Shown here: positions 46,394 through 54,602 of the stretch, one piece after another
How positions within the stretch are numbered: the stretch's first letter is position 1
Layout: each line of letters begins with the position of its first letter
Source: Aquaticitalea lipolytica
GTDB taxonomy: Bacteria > Bacteroidota > Bacteroidia > Flavobacteriales > Flavobacteriaceae
DNA: 64,000 nucleotides
Assembly: GCF_014641635.1 (NCBI RefSeq)
Contig: NZ_BMIC01000001.1
Coordinates: 372,001-436,000 of the forward strand
Direction of reading: 5' to 3'
Notes under the pieces: generated by a model
Told to the model about the DNA's origin: nothing
What the model saw: only the letters and a program-made list of their open reading frames with translations
The model's database searches: none
Translations under genes and position numbers: made by a program

Positions 46394-47125
46394 ATGGAAG
46401 CATTACATAAAGACTCAAAAAAACAAATAGGGCAATTTGTTGCAGACGATTTTAGAACTGCAGCAATATTCTCTAAATATGGTATCGATTTTTGCTGTAA
46501 AGGCGATAGAACAATTGAAGAGGTTTGCAAAAAAAATGACATAGAAACAGACGAATTATTAGGAAAACTATATGAAGTGTTAATGATTTCAACTAATCAA
46601 TCTATTGATTATAAATCTTGGCCATTAGATTTATTGATAGATTATATAGAAAAAAAACATCATAGATATGTTGAAGAAAAAATTCCTGTGATCTTGCAAT
46701 TTCTAAATAAGCTATGTAAAGTTCACGGTGAACGCCATCCAGAATTGCATAAAATAAACGAACTATTTACGGCTTCTGCTGGAGAATTATCTGCGCACAT
46801 GAAAAAAGAAGAACTTATCCTCTTCCCTTTTATTAAAAAAATGACAACTGCCAAATTGCAAAATAGTGCTATACAATCTCCTCAATTTGGAACTGTAGAA
46901 AACCCTATAGCTATGATGAAACACGAACACGATAATGAAGGTGAGCGTTTTAGACACATAGCAAAACTAACAGATAATTATACTCCACCTTCAGATGCAT
47001 GCAATACTTATAAAGTTACTTATGCTATGCTTGATGAGTTTGAAAAAGATTTACACTTACACATACATTTAGAAAACAATATTTTATTCCCTGAAGCCAT
47101 AAAACTAGAGCTACAATTTGATTAA
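46394..47125 (+). CDS. ric: Iron-sulfur cluster repair di-iron protein (Ric/YtfE/ScdA)
   Basis: 243 residues. N-terminal ScdA domain with the CC pair (GIDFCCKGDRTIEEVC, C34-C35), then a hemerythrin-like di-iron domain with His/Glu ligands (KKHHRYVEEK, HPELHK, HMKKEELILFPF, MMKHEHDNEGERF, HLHIHLENNILFPE). Repairs Fe-S clusters damaged by nitric oxide or oxidants. Forms a unit with the Rrf2 regulator 47 bases upstream and has its own operator-like site. Confidence 0.94.
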   Translation: MEALHKDSKKQIGQFVADDFRTAAIFSKYGIDFCCKGDRTIEEVCKKNDIETDELLGKLYEVLMISTNQSIDYKSWPLDLLIDYIEKKHHRYVEEKIPVILQFLNKLCKVHGERHPELHKINELFTASAGELSAHMKKEELILFPFIKKMTTAKLQNSAIQSPQFGTVENPIAMMKHEHDNEGERFRHIAKLTDNYTPPSDACNTYKVTYAMLDEFEKDLHLHIHLENNILFPEAIKLELQFD

Positions 47126-47158
47126 TAGCAAATCTTAAACATAACTTTGGTTGAATAG

Positions 47159-47198
47159 AAAATCCTGACTTGCTTAAAAACATATCAGGATTTTTTTA
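47159..47198. terminator. Terminator between ric and the TonB receptor
   Basis: Ten-base stem (AAAATCCTGA / TCAGGATTTT) with a 16-base loop and a T7 tract on the plus strand. It stands between convergent genes and may also serve the minus strand weakly. Confidence 0.8.
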
Positions 47199-47216
47199 TT
47201 TGATTAGCTTATACTA

Positions 47217-49217
47217 TCACATCAAAATAAAAGACAAATTCATATAAAAATTACGTCCTCTTCTTGGTATATTATTCCAATCGGCATAAGTAGAGTAATT
47301 AGAGTCTAATATATTTTCAATACCATATTTTAGAATAAATTTATCTTCTTTAACATAAAATACATTACCAAAGTTTAGATTTAAAATAGCATATGAAGCG
47401 GTCTCATCCTCACCATAGAAACTACTATACCTACTTTGATTTCCGTTTCCTTCTAATTGCATAGCAACGTTAAATTTATTAGTACTATAATTTAACTCTG
47501 CCATATATGAAAATGGTTTAATTAAAGGCAAGTTTTCATCATTACTACCTTTTCCATAATTATATCCAACAGTTCCATTTATAGCTATTGTATTAGAAAA
47601 TTTATAAGATGAATTAATATACACATCAAAAATGGTAGCATGAGATAGTGCGTTATAAACACGAACACCATTGGCACCAATAGTCATAGCACTCAAGTTT
47701 GAATCAAGCTCTCCAATAATATAATCCATAATATAAAAATATGACGATTCAATTCCTAAGTGAAACTTATTATTGTGGTAGTTAGCTTTTGCATTAATTT
47801 CAACAGCTTTTTCGTTTTTAAGCGTAGGGTTTCCAATATAGTCATAGTTATCAAAACTATTAAACAAGAAAAAACCATAACCTTCACTTACTGATGGCGC
47901 TCTTTATCCATAACCCAAACCAAAAGCATAATCATAATGCTGCTTTTTAAAATTATAGTCTGCCGAAAAACTACTTAAAATTCTTCCTTTAGAATCGTCC
48001 ATGTTAGGATAAAATATCTGAAGACTTTCTAAACCTACATCGTTAGCTATTTTATTATTATGATGCCCAATTCTTATTGATCCTGATAGTATTTCATTTT
48101 TGTTTAACGTAAAATTGTCTTTAGCATATAAACCAGTATATAAGGTTCGCACATCTGGCCAAGTATACATAAACATTGCTGGTTGATTAGGATCGTTAGG
48201 ATACATTGTCATTTCTGCTAATGAACGATTATAAAACCCATTGAGATTTAATAAGAAGTTATGTTTATTTTTAACAATTGTTGCTTTATTATAAAAACCA
48301 TAAGTATCACTCCAACCAGGCATATCCATACGTATTGGCACATCTGGACGTTTAGAGTCGTCCATAATATGGGTAATTGTATTAAAATACAGTTTAGTTT
48401 CTAAAGACTTAATAAAAGTTGAATCATTTGTGTAATTATACGTTACTGACGTAATTAATGCTTCAGCTAGAGACACATCCATTGGCAAAGCAGGGTAACC
48501 AACATCTGTAGCTTTATCATAGATAATATTTGCATCTAATGATTCATTTTCAGATAATTTATAGCCAGATTGCAATGAAATATTAAATTTTTCGAATTGA
48601 GAATATAGCACCTCCTTGTTTTTTCCAGCATAATAATTATCAGATTTACGATAAATACCATCTGCATTCAAGTAGAATTTATTCCCAGAATATTCCATTT
48701 CTAAACCACCTGTTTTATAGTTTCCGTTAGTTTCATAACCCAAATCGAAACTTGTTTTTAATCCTGATTCATAAAATTTAGAATTAGGTAATTGCAAATC
48801 AATTCCACCACCTAAGCAATGTCCGTTTTCTGTGCCTTCTTGTCCAGAACCTACACTAACTTTTTCTAAATTAGACACATCAACATACGATGTTATTGGA
48901 TCCATTTTATCTGTACAAGCTCCAAATATTTGCATACCATCAATAGTGACATTCAAACGTTCACTATTCATGTTATTAACTGAGGGCTCCCAAGCATAAT
49001 TGCCTCGTTTTATCATTGTTACCTTATTCGCTTTCTCTAAATAATCGTCAATACTCGATAAGGTTTTCTCTTGACGATAATTACTTAATTTACGTCTGCC
49101 AACTAATATAATTTCATCTAATTTGGTGGTATCTTTTTTGGTTGTGTTTTCTTCTTCTTGTGCAAAAATAAATCCGCTACAAAGCATACTTAAAACACAT
49201 ATAATGATATTTTTCAT
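47217..49217 (-). pseudogene. OprC/NosA-type TonB-dependent copper receptor, broken by an in-frame stop
   Basis: One 667-codon frame interrupted by TAA at 47904-47906. The part before it (437 residues) has a signal peptide, a plug domain (MNSERLNVTIDGMQIFGACTDKMDP) and half the barrel; the part after it (RAPSVSEGYGFFLFN... to NFYMNLSFILM) is the rest of the barrel and continues in the same frame with no base gained or lost. Copper ligands typical of OprC are present: C101-x3-M105 and H283-x-M285. Either a recent inactivation or a sequencing error. Downstream of the Met-rich lipoprotein and close to nos, suggesting copper import for NosZ. Confidence 0.85.
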
Positions 49218-49236
49218 TGTCGTTTAGTGTTTAGTT

Positions 49237-49270
49237 AAGCAGACACAACGTATTATTTTTGTGTCTGCTT
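49237..49270 (-). other. Intercistronic hairpin before the TonB receptor
   Basis: Perfect 12-base stem (AAGCAGACACAA / TTGTGTCTGCTT) with a 10-base loop, between the Met-rich lipoprotein and receptor genes. There is no T tract on the minus strand, so it is likelier to be an RNA stabiliser or processing site than a terminator. Confidence 0.6.
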
Positions 49271-49285
49271 TATTTACAAAATCAT

Positions 49286-50131
49286 CTAAAACTCTAGTTC
49301 TAGATATAATGAGCTTTGCGCATTTTCTGTTGTAACATCTTCGCCTTTTAAAACCTCATCCATTGCATTTAGCAGCTTTAAATTTAATACCCAATAACCT
49401 GTCATTGTTAATGATAAATTACCATGATACATTTTATCTGCTATATTATAGCTCAAGTCTGTATTGTTAGGCGAACTGTGGTTGCCCATTCCTGGCATAC
49501 GAGGATCTAATGTAATAGTGTAATCAGCAACCTCTGGAAAAGACATCATTGACTGCATTTTGTATAATCCTACTTTTAAATTATTTATTGCAATTTTAGG
49601 CGTTTTTGGTTCTATCATAGCTATAACATAACGTGATCCATCGCTAGCCATAAAACTTGTAACATTTTGGTTTTCATTTTGCATTACAGTAATTGTATCT
49701 GTAACAGTGTAATCGACACCATTTATATTATAATTTACAGTTAATGACCATCCTGAACCATCTAAATTTGTCATTTGATAAACTATGTAACCTTCATAAA
49801 CAGTATCTTTTCCTAAAGCTTTAGACACTGAAGAATAAGGGCAAGAATGCTGCATTGTAGGCATCTGCATTATAGGCATCCAAGTTATTGAAGCATTTTC
49901 AATATAAGTGTTTGTAGCAATGTCTTTAACTCTTATACTAACTGCATTATAGCCTGTTTTAAAAGCTCCTGTTGAACTAAATAATTCAATAGTATGATTT
50001 GAGTTTGTCAAGTCTTTTATTTTTAAAAGCCCTTCAATTTCATTTACTTCTGGTGTATCATTATCATCATTTGAACAAGATGAAAGTGCAAAAACAAGAA
50101 ATAGAACTGGTAATATATATTTAAGTTTCAT
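49286..50131 (-). CDS. Met/His-rich lipoprotein, probable copper binder (YtkA/FixH-like)
   Basis: 281 residues from the ATG at 50131, chosen because it starts a clean lipoprotein signal (MKLKYILPVLFLVFALSSCSND); an ATG at 50176 would add 15 residues. Two beta domains of YtkA/FixH-like type carry Met- and His-rich stretches (WMPIMQMPTMQHSCPYS, LDPRMPGMGNHSSPNN, MYHGNLSLTM) suited to Cu(I). With the receptor downstream it probably passes or holds copper at the outer membrane. Function is inferred from composition and neighbours. Confidence 0.75.
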   Translation of the reverse strand: MKLKYILPVLFLVFALSSCSNDDNDTPEVNEIEGLLKIKDLTNSNHTIELFSSTGAFKTGYNAVSIRVKDIATNTYIENASITWMPIMQMPTMQHSCPYSSVSKALGKDTVYEGYIVYQMTNLDGSGWSLTVNYNINGVDYTVTDTITVMQNENQNVTSFMASDGSRYVIAMIEPKTPKIAINNLKVGLYKMQSMMSFPEVADYTITLDPRMPGMGNHSSPNNTDLSYNIADKMYHGNLSLTMTGYWVLNLKLLNAMDEVLKGEDVTTENAQSSLYLELEF

Positions 50132-50230
50132 GTGTATAATTTTAATTGAAAATAAGATTGATAATATCCTGCTCACTTAAATTAATTAAGCAAGAAAATG
50201 TAAAATCATAAAGATTTTAAATCTAAAAAA

Positions 50231-50626
50231 TCAACTAAAATTTGGTGGAGGTGTATCGATTTCTAAATAGGTTTCGATAGTATTTTGTAAATAAAAATTA
50301 GGTGTGTTTTTATGTTCAGATAATGAAAACCCTTGTGTTTCGGTTATTCTAATTTGAAACCAGCAGAAGACATCTAAAGACAATCGTCTAGTTTCTTGAG
50401 CTGGTAAATCGGAATTAGATTCTGGTGTACTTTGTTTGAGTTCTTTTGTTAATTGACACTTACCATTACAACCTTGCTGGTTATCTTTCTGTACACATAA
50501 GTTTTTTGCTATTATTGCTTGATTAACCATAAAATCACCAATAATAACCAGTGTATTTATATTATGCGCAAATAATATAAATACAAGTAAAAATGCTGTT
50601 ATCTTATTAGTGATGGCTGAAATCAT
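50231..50626 (-). CDS. Small protein with CxGxC motif, copper-import unit
   Basis: 131 residues: a hydrophobic N-terminal segment (ITAFLLVFILFAHNI), a Cys-rich stretch (CVQKDNQQGCNGKCQLTKELKQ), then a polar tail ending IDTPPPNFS. Small proteins with a CNGKC-like motif are common before copper or TonB genes in Flavobacteriaceae, but no function is known. It is the first gene behind the FNR-type promoter at 50662. The predicted transcription start falls on the ATG itself, so the mRNA may be leaderless. Confidence 0.72.
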   Translation of the reverse strand: MISAITNKITAFLLVFILFAHNINTLVIIGDFMVNQAIIAKNLCVQKDNQQGCNGKCQLTKELKQSTPESNSDLPAQETRRLSLDVFCWFQIRITETQGFSLSEHKNTPNFYLQNTIETYLEIDTPPPNFS

Positions 50627-50630
50627 ATTG

Positions 50631-50638
50631 CAAATATA
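50631..50638 (-). promoter_or_regulatory. -7 element of the copper-import unit
   Basis: Minus strand TATATTTG matches TAnnTTTG; the last G (50631) is five bases before the ATG at 50626. Confidence 0.65.
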
Positions 50639-50651
50639 AGTTTGAAAACTT
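50638..50651. promoter_or_regulatory. Second palindrome inside the copper-import promoter
   Basis: AAGTTT-GA-AAACTT, a perfect 14-base palindrome between the FNR-type site and the -7 element. It is not seen before the other four genes of the set and may bind a local repressor. Confidence 0.35.
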
Positions 50652-50661
50652 GTTTTTTATA

Positions 50662-50673
50662 TGACAATTGTCA
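50662..50673. promoter_or_regulatory. CRP/FNR-type site before the copper-import unit
   Basis: TGACAATTGTCA, a perfect palindrome with the TGA-N6-TCA core. Its centre is 36.5 bases from the last G of the -7 element at 50631. Confidence 0.75.
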
Positions 50674-50686
50674 GAATATAATTACT

Positions 50687-51469
50687 TTAAAAATCTTTTT
50701 TCTTTGATTTGAATACAATTCTTAAAATTGGCAATACAACCCATAAAACAAGTGTTGCAAACGAAACTACAAGTCCAAAGTTAGTACCAAAAAACTGCTT
50801 AAAAACAGCTCCTGTATAACCTAATAATGCAGAAATATCTAATTTTAATAATATAAGTGTTCTTGATAAATCAATTGGGTTTAACATTGTCCCAAAAAGA
50901 GATAATTTGTCTAAAGGATAATCTTCAAACATAATTAAGGTCATTAAAAATATACCATCATAAATAATGGCTAGGAATAACCAAAGTAAAATAGCATACC
51001 CAAAACCTTTAATTTTATTTTCATTAGATAAAGCAATATTAAAGGCTAAAGCAGTAAATATTAAGGTTAGAAAAACACCTGTAATTAATAGTAATGAAAA
51101 GTCCCAAATAGCACTACTTTTAAACAACCCATAAAACACAAATGGGATACCTAATCCTAATATTAAACTCATTGAGAGTGATAATGCCACACCTAGATAT
51201 TGTCCTAAAAATATTGAAGAACGCTTTAAAGGTTGTGCTAATAAAAGTTCGGTAAATTCTTTTGAGTTATAGTAATACATTACACCAAAAATGGTTCCTA
51301 TTAAAGGTACGAGAACTATTATTACATTCATTAAAGTGATAACAGCTTTTGATAAATCATTATTTAAAAACAATAATACAATACCAAGTAATAAATAGAA
51401 TGCAAAGTACACGTAACTCCATCGACTACGCATAAGATCGTAAAAACTATATTTTAATATTTTAAGCAT
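50687..51469 (-). CDS. nosY: ABC-type permease NosY
   Basis: 260 residues with about six membrane helices in the ABC-2 permease pattern (SYVYFAFYLLLGIVLLFL, LIGTIFGVMYYYNSKEFTELLLAQPLKRSSIFLGQYLGVA). Partner of NosF in the NosDFY complex that supplies copper or sulfur for the CuZ centre of nitrous oxide reductase. Overlaps nosF by 8 bases. Last gene of the nos operon; no clear terminator lies before the next promoter. Confidence 0.92.
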   Translation of the reverse strand: MLKILKYSFYDLMRSRWSYVYFAFYLLLGIVLLFLNNDLSKAVITLMNVIIVLVPLIGTIFGVMYYYNSKEFTELLLAQPLKRSSIFLGQYLGVALSLSMSLILGLGIPFVFYGLFKSSAIWDFSLLLITGVFLTLIFTALAFNIALSNENKIKGFGYAILLWLFLAIIYDGIFLMTLIMFEDYPLDKLSLFGTMLNPIDLSRTLILLKLDISALLGYTGAVFKQFFGTNFGLVVSFATLVLWVVLPILRIVFKSKKKDF

Positions 51470-52169
51470 GATTATTAGTTAATATAGACGCTATTGCATG
51501 CTCAAAATCTGGCTGCTTGGTCTTGGTTTTTAATTCTGAAATAGAGCCTTTAAAGTATATTTTACCTTCTAACAAGAACACAATCTCATCAGATACTTCT
51601 TCAACAAAACTCATAATATGTGATGTTATTAAAATGGTTTTTCCTTTGGCTTTTTCAGCTTGAATTAAATCTTTTAATCTGATTAATGAAATTGGATCTA
51701 AACCAGAAGTTGGCTCATCTAAAATAACTAAAGGACTATCAAACATAAAAGTTAAAACTATATTCACTTTTTGCTTTGTTCCTCCTGATAGATTACCTAG
51801 TTTCTTATCTAAAAAAGGTGTTAACTTAAACAAGTCTATTAACTGTTCATCAATTGTTGTATTACCTCTTAAATCTTTAATCATCTTAATTAACTCCTTA
51901 ACTCTTAAATTACTTGGAAAGTTTGCAATCTGAGGTAAGTAGTCTATTTTATGTCTGTAATTAGATCCTTTTTTAATATTTTCTCCAAGTACGTCTATAT
52001 TACCTTTATCTGGAATAACCATTCCTAAAACACACTTAATTAATGTTGTTTTACCAGAGCCATTTGGCCCAAGAACAGCAAAAATTCCGCCTTTATTGAT
52101 ATTTAAATCAACACCACTTAAAACCTCATTTTTGCCAAATTTTTTATGTAAATTTTGAATACTTACCAT
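51462..52169 (-). CDS. nosF: ABC-type ATPase NosF
   Basis: 235 residues with Walker A (GPNGSGKTTL), signature (LSGGTKQKV), Walker B (VILDEPTSGLDP) and H-loop (ITSHIM). It powers the NosDFY complex. Overlaps both nosD (7 bases) and nosY (8 bases), so translation is coupled. NosF identity rests on its operon as well as its sequence. Confidence 0.94.
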   Translation of the reverse strand: MVSIQNLHKKFGKNEVLSGVDLNINKGGIFAVLGPNGSGKTTLIKCVLGMVIPDKGNIDVLGENIKKGSNYRHKIDYLPQIANFPSNLRVKELIKMIKDLRGNTTIDEQLIDLFKLTPFLDKKLGNLSGGTKQKVNIVLTFMFDSPLVILDEPTSGLDPISLIRLKDLIQAEKAKGKTILITSHIMSFVEEVSDEIVFLLEGKIYFKGSISELKTKTKQPDFEHAIASILTNNHA

Positions 52170-53398
52170 GTTATTTTTTTAATTAGAGGGTTATTATCCA
52201 GCAAATTATCTGGCGTAAAAACAGGAGAAACCTTTTCAGAGAAATCTATTATATCAATAAACAAACTGCGAAGTAGAATTATAGTTTCTGGAGTTCGGTT
52301 TACTATATATGAAAACAGTTTAACTGGTCTGTAAGGCACATCACCAACACCATCTTTATCGAGATCATAACCAGTATAATTGCTCCAATAGTTTCTATCG
52401 AAAATATTATCATTTACATTACTATTATATGAAATATCAAAGGAGTTATACAAAAAATTATTTTCTATGAAACTGTTAGTATAACAAGCTCCACGGACTT
52501 TAATAGCCCAGCCGTTATTAATGAAATTGTTATTTTTATATGTAATACGGTTAGAGCCTTCAATATTTATCCCAATAGTATTTTCTTCAAAAGTATTTCC
52601 AATAATTTCGGCATCATTAATCTCTTTTAAAAGCATTCCGTAAGATGCAGTTCCCCAATTTTCTTTAAAAGTGTTATTAGTCATTTTTATTTTCTTTGAA
52701 AACATCACAGCCACTCCTGCTCCATTATTTTCAAAGGTATTGTCGCAATACTCATCATTATTAGAAAACATAAAGTGCAAACCATAGCGAAGGTTTAATG
52801 CGCTAACATTGTTTTTTATTAGGCAATCATCAGAGAATTCTAAATAAATTCCGTCGCGAACATGCTCAACGTAATTATGTTCAATTTCTATATGGTTACT
52901 GTACCAAAGCTGGATACCATTTCCTGAATTATACTCTTCAACAGCATCACCAATTATTTTGTTATGATATACTTTTCCGTAGCTAGATTTTTCAAGATAA
53001 ATTCCAAAAAATAGTTTTTCTAATACCAAATTCTGAATTACAAAATGTTTGCTTCTTCTAACTCGAATAGCAGCATAATCTTCAGTATAACTTGTGCCTA
53101 CATTTATGATAAATAACCCATCAACAGTAACATTATCTGAAACAATTGTTATTATTTCTCCTTTTAACTCGCCATCAATTACAGGGTAATTTTTTCCTAT
53201 AATAGTTAAAGGCTTATCGATAATAATATTATGCTCTTTATAAGTTCCTTTTTTAACAATGATAGTATCAAAGTCTTTAGCTATGGTAATTGCTTTTTTT
53301 AAAGTTGAAATTTCACAAGTATTACAAACTTCAATATTTTGTGCATAGCTAGAAAATGCCATTAAAATGACCACTAAAAAAACAAGTTGCTTTTTCAT
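52163..53398 (-). CDS. nosD: Periplasmic copper-site maturation protein NosD
   Basis: 411 residues from the ATG at 53398, chosen because it starts a clean signal peptide (MKKQLVFLVVILMAFSSYAQ); an ATG at 53410 overlaps nosL. The mature part is a right-handed parallel beta-helix with many NosD/CASH repeats (NIIIDKPLTIIGKNYPVIDG, NGIQLWYSNHIEIEHNYV, DGIYLEFSDDCLIKNNV, NNTFKENWGT). NosD is the periplasmic part of NosDFY and receives copper from NosL. Standard place in the operon. Confidence 0.95.
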   Translation of the reverse strand: MKKQLVFLVVILMAFSSYAQNIEVCNTCEISTLKKAITIAKDFDTIIVKKGTYKEHNIIIDKPLTIIGKNYPVIDGELKGEIITIVSDNVTVDGLFIINVGTSYTEDYAAIRVRRSKHFVIQNLVLEKLFFGIYLEKSSYGKVYHNKIIGDAVEEYNSGNGIQLWYSNHIEIEHNYVEHVRDGIYLEFSDDCLIKNNVSALNLRYGLHFMFSNNDEYCDNTFENNGAGVAVMFSKKIKMTNNTFKENWGTASYGMLLKEINDAEIIGNTFEENTIGINIEGSNRITYKNNNFINNGWAIKVRGACYTNSFIENNFLYNSFDISYNSNVNDNIFDRNYWSNYTGYDLDKDGVGDVPYRPVKLFSYIVNRTPETIILLRSLFIDIIDFSEKVSPVFTPDNLLDNNPLIKKITW

Positions 53399-53402
53399 GA
53401 TG

Positions 53403-53840
53403 CTAGTCATTAAAATGAACTAATAACTCTTCCCAAGAATACAAATCGCCTCCTTTTTCAGATTGCATTTTTTCGGCATCAGCTTTATTTTTAAATGCTG
53501 AAAGATATGCTCCCATTGGGCTCGGAATATTTTTACTAATTAAAAAAGTAGCTCTCTTGGCATCAATAAGCTGCTCTGGTTCTGTGTAGTTATTAGATAA
53601 ATAAAGTTCAATTTCTGATGCATCAAAATCATTCATAAAATTGATCATACATTCTGTAGCATCAAATTTATAAACTTTACCTTTTTTGGTTACAATTTCT
53701 GCAGCATGTACTTTATCTACAATGGTCATTTTACAAAAATGACAGCCATCACTTCCGTAATCAATAGCTTGTGGTGATACATTACAGCTGACTAGCATCA
53801 ACAATAATGCAATAATTAAATAGTGTTTTAGTGTTTGCAT
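53403..53840 (-). CDS. nosL: Copper chaperone NosL (lipoprotein)
   Basis: 145 residues; lipid Cys19 (MLVSCNVS), then the NosL copper motif C33-x2-C36-x-M38 (GCHFCKMTI) and the conserved FDATECMINF region. Delivers copper to NosD for building CuZ in NosZ. Its stop is 4 bases before the nosD start. An odd 15-base direct repeat (53821-53835 and 53846-53860) flanks its start codon. Confidence 0.94.
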   Translation of the reverse strand: MQTLKHYLIIALLLMLVSCNVSPQAIDYGSDGCHFCKMTIVDKVHAAEIVTKKGKVYKFDATECMINFMNDFDASEIELYLSNNYTEPEQLIDAKRATFLISKNIPSPMGAYLSAFKNKADAEKMQSEKGGDLYSWEELLVHFND

Positions 53841-53860
53841 GATTTTAGTGTTTTAGTGTT
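53821..53860 (-). repeat. 15-base direct repeat around the nosL start codon
   Basis: AACACTAAAACACTA on the minus strand occurs exactly at 53846-53860 (leader) and 53821-53835 (codons 2-7), ten bases apart with the ATG between. Confidence 0.85.
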
Positions 53861-53871
53861 TTTTATCCTCT

Positions 53872-54471
53872 CTACATAGTCAATTTTTTATTATGCTTTT
53901 TCTTCCCAACTAAATAGGCAATAAAAGATGTTGCTATACCTAGAGCTAAAAACAAAGTGCCTAGTCTAGGATATGAATGTGCTTTAAAATTTAATATATC
54001 CTTACTACCAAATAATGGTGGTTGAAAACCCATTTGTGTTCCGTCAGGGTTAGTAAACTTCATAATAGCTTTAGGGTCTAAATTATGACCATAATCATGT
54101 TCCCATAAATAAAAGTCGTATAAACCTGCACTGCTTAATAATATCATTAGTATAAACCAATACAAGAACCATTTATAGTTACCGAAAAAGGCAATTATTA
54201 CTCCAATTATAGTTGTTATAATAATTCCTGCTGGGAATATTTTAAATTCTGGAATTGCATCAGGAATATACTTCATTCCAACATAGTGATTCATAAGATT
54301 GATGTTTTTGATGTCATGCGGATTGGCATCAGAAAAATCATTAATGTGAATATACATTCCTAATGGAGTTGGATATTGAGGTGCTTCCAATGTAATTTTC
54401 CAAAGTGGAAATAAGAATAGTCCCAAAGGTAAAATCGCTGCAAGGAGCATAATGATATTTGACTTTTTCAT
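53872..54471 (-). CDS. nos-cluster membrane protein (NosB-like by position)
   Basis: 199 residues with four or five membrane helices (IIMLLAAILPLGLFLFPLW, AGIIITTIIGVIIAFFGNYKWFLYWFILMILL, LGTLFLALGIATSFIAYLVG) and a periplasmic loop with His/Met residues (NLMNHYVGMKYIPDA, LWEHDYGHNLDPKAIMKF). It follows nosZ as nosB does in epsilonproteobacterial clade II clusters. The role is unknown, perhaps in electron supply or copper handling. A strong hairpin separates it from nosZ. Confidence 0.7.
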   Translation of the reverse strand: MKKSNIIMLLAAILPLGLFLFPLWKITLEAPQYPTPLGMYIHINDFSDANPHDIKNINLMNHYVGMKYIPDAIPEFKIFPAGIIITTIIGVIIAFFGNYKWFLYWFILMILLSSAGLYDFYLWEHDYGHNLDPKAIMKFTNPDGTQMGFQPPLFGSKDILNFKAHSYPRLGTLFLALGIATSFIAYLVGKKKHNKKLTM

Positions 54472-54526
54472 CCTTCTGTTTTGTTAGTAATTTAAATTCA
54501 ATTTTTGGGTGCAGTGTTTTTAAAAG

Positions 54527-54560
54527 AAAGGCGAGAGCGAAAAAAACTACTCTCGCCTTT
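54527..54560 (-). terminator. Hairpin after nosZ (partial terminator)
   Basis: Perfect 11-base GC-rich stem (AAAGGCGAGAG / CTCTCGCCTTT) with a 12-base loop, followed on the minus strand by CTTTTAAAAA. It lies inside the nos operon between nosZ and the maturation genes. Confidence 0.7.
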
Positions 54561-54602
54561 GATAGGAAAATAAACACTAAAACAAAATTCTCCTAACTTG
54601 TT

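Noticed and set aside
47904-47906. Programmed read-through or recoding of the TAA
   Set aside because: TAA is the stop least suited to read-through, and no downstream signal structure is evident; mutation or sequencing error is simpler.
47217-49217. Two separate genes (a 437-residue receptor and a 216-residue outer-membrane protein)
   Set aside because: Both lie in one frame, separated only by a TAA and 12 codons of conserved receptor sequence; together they make one normal-length TonB receptor.
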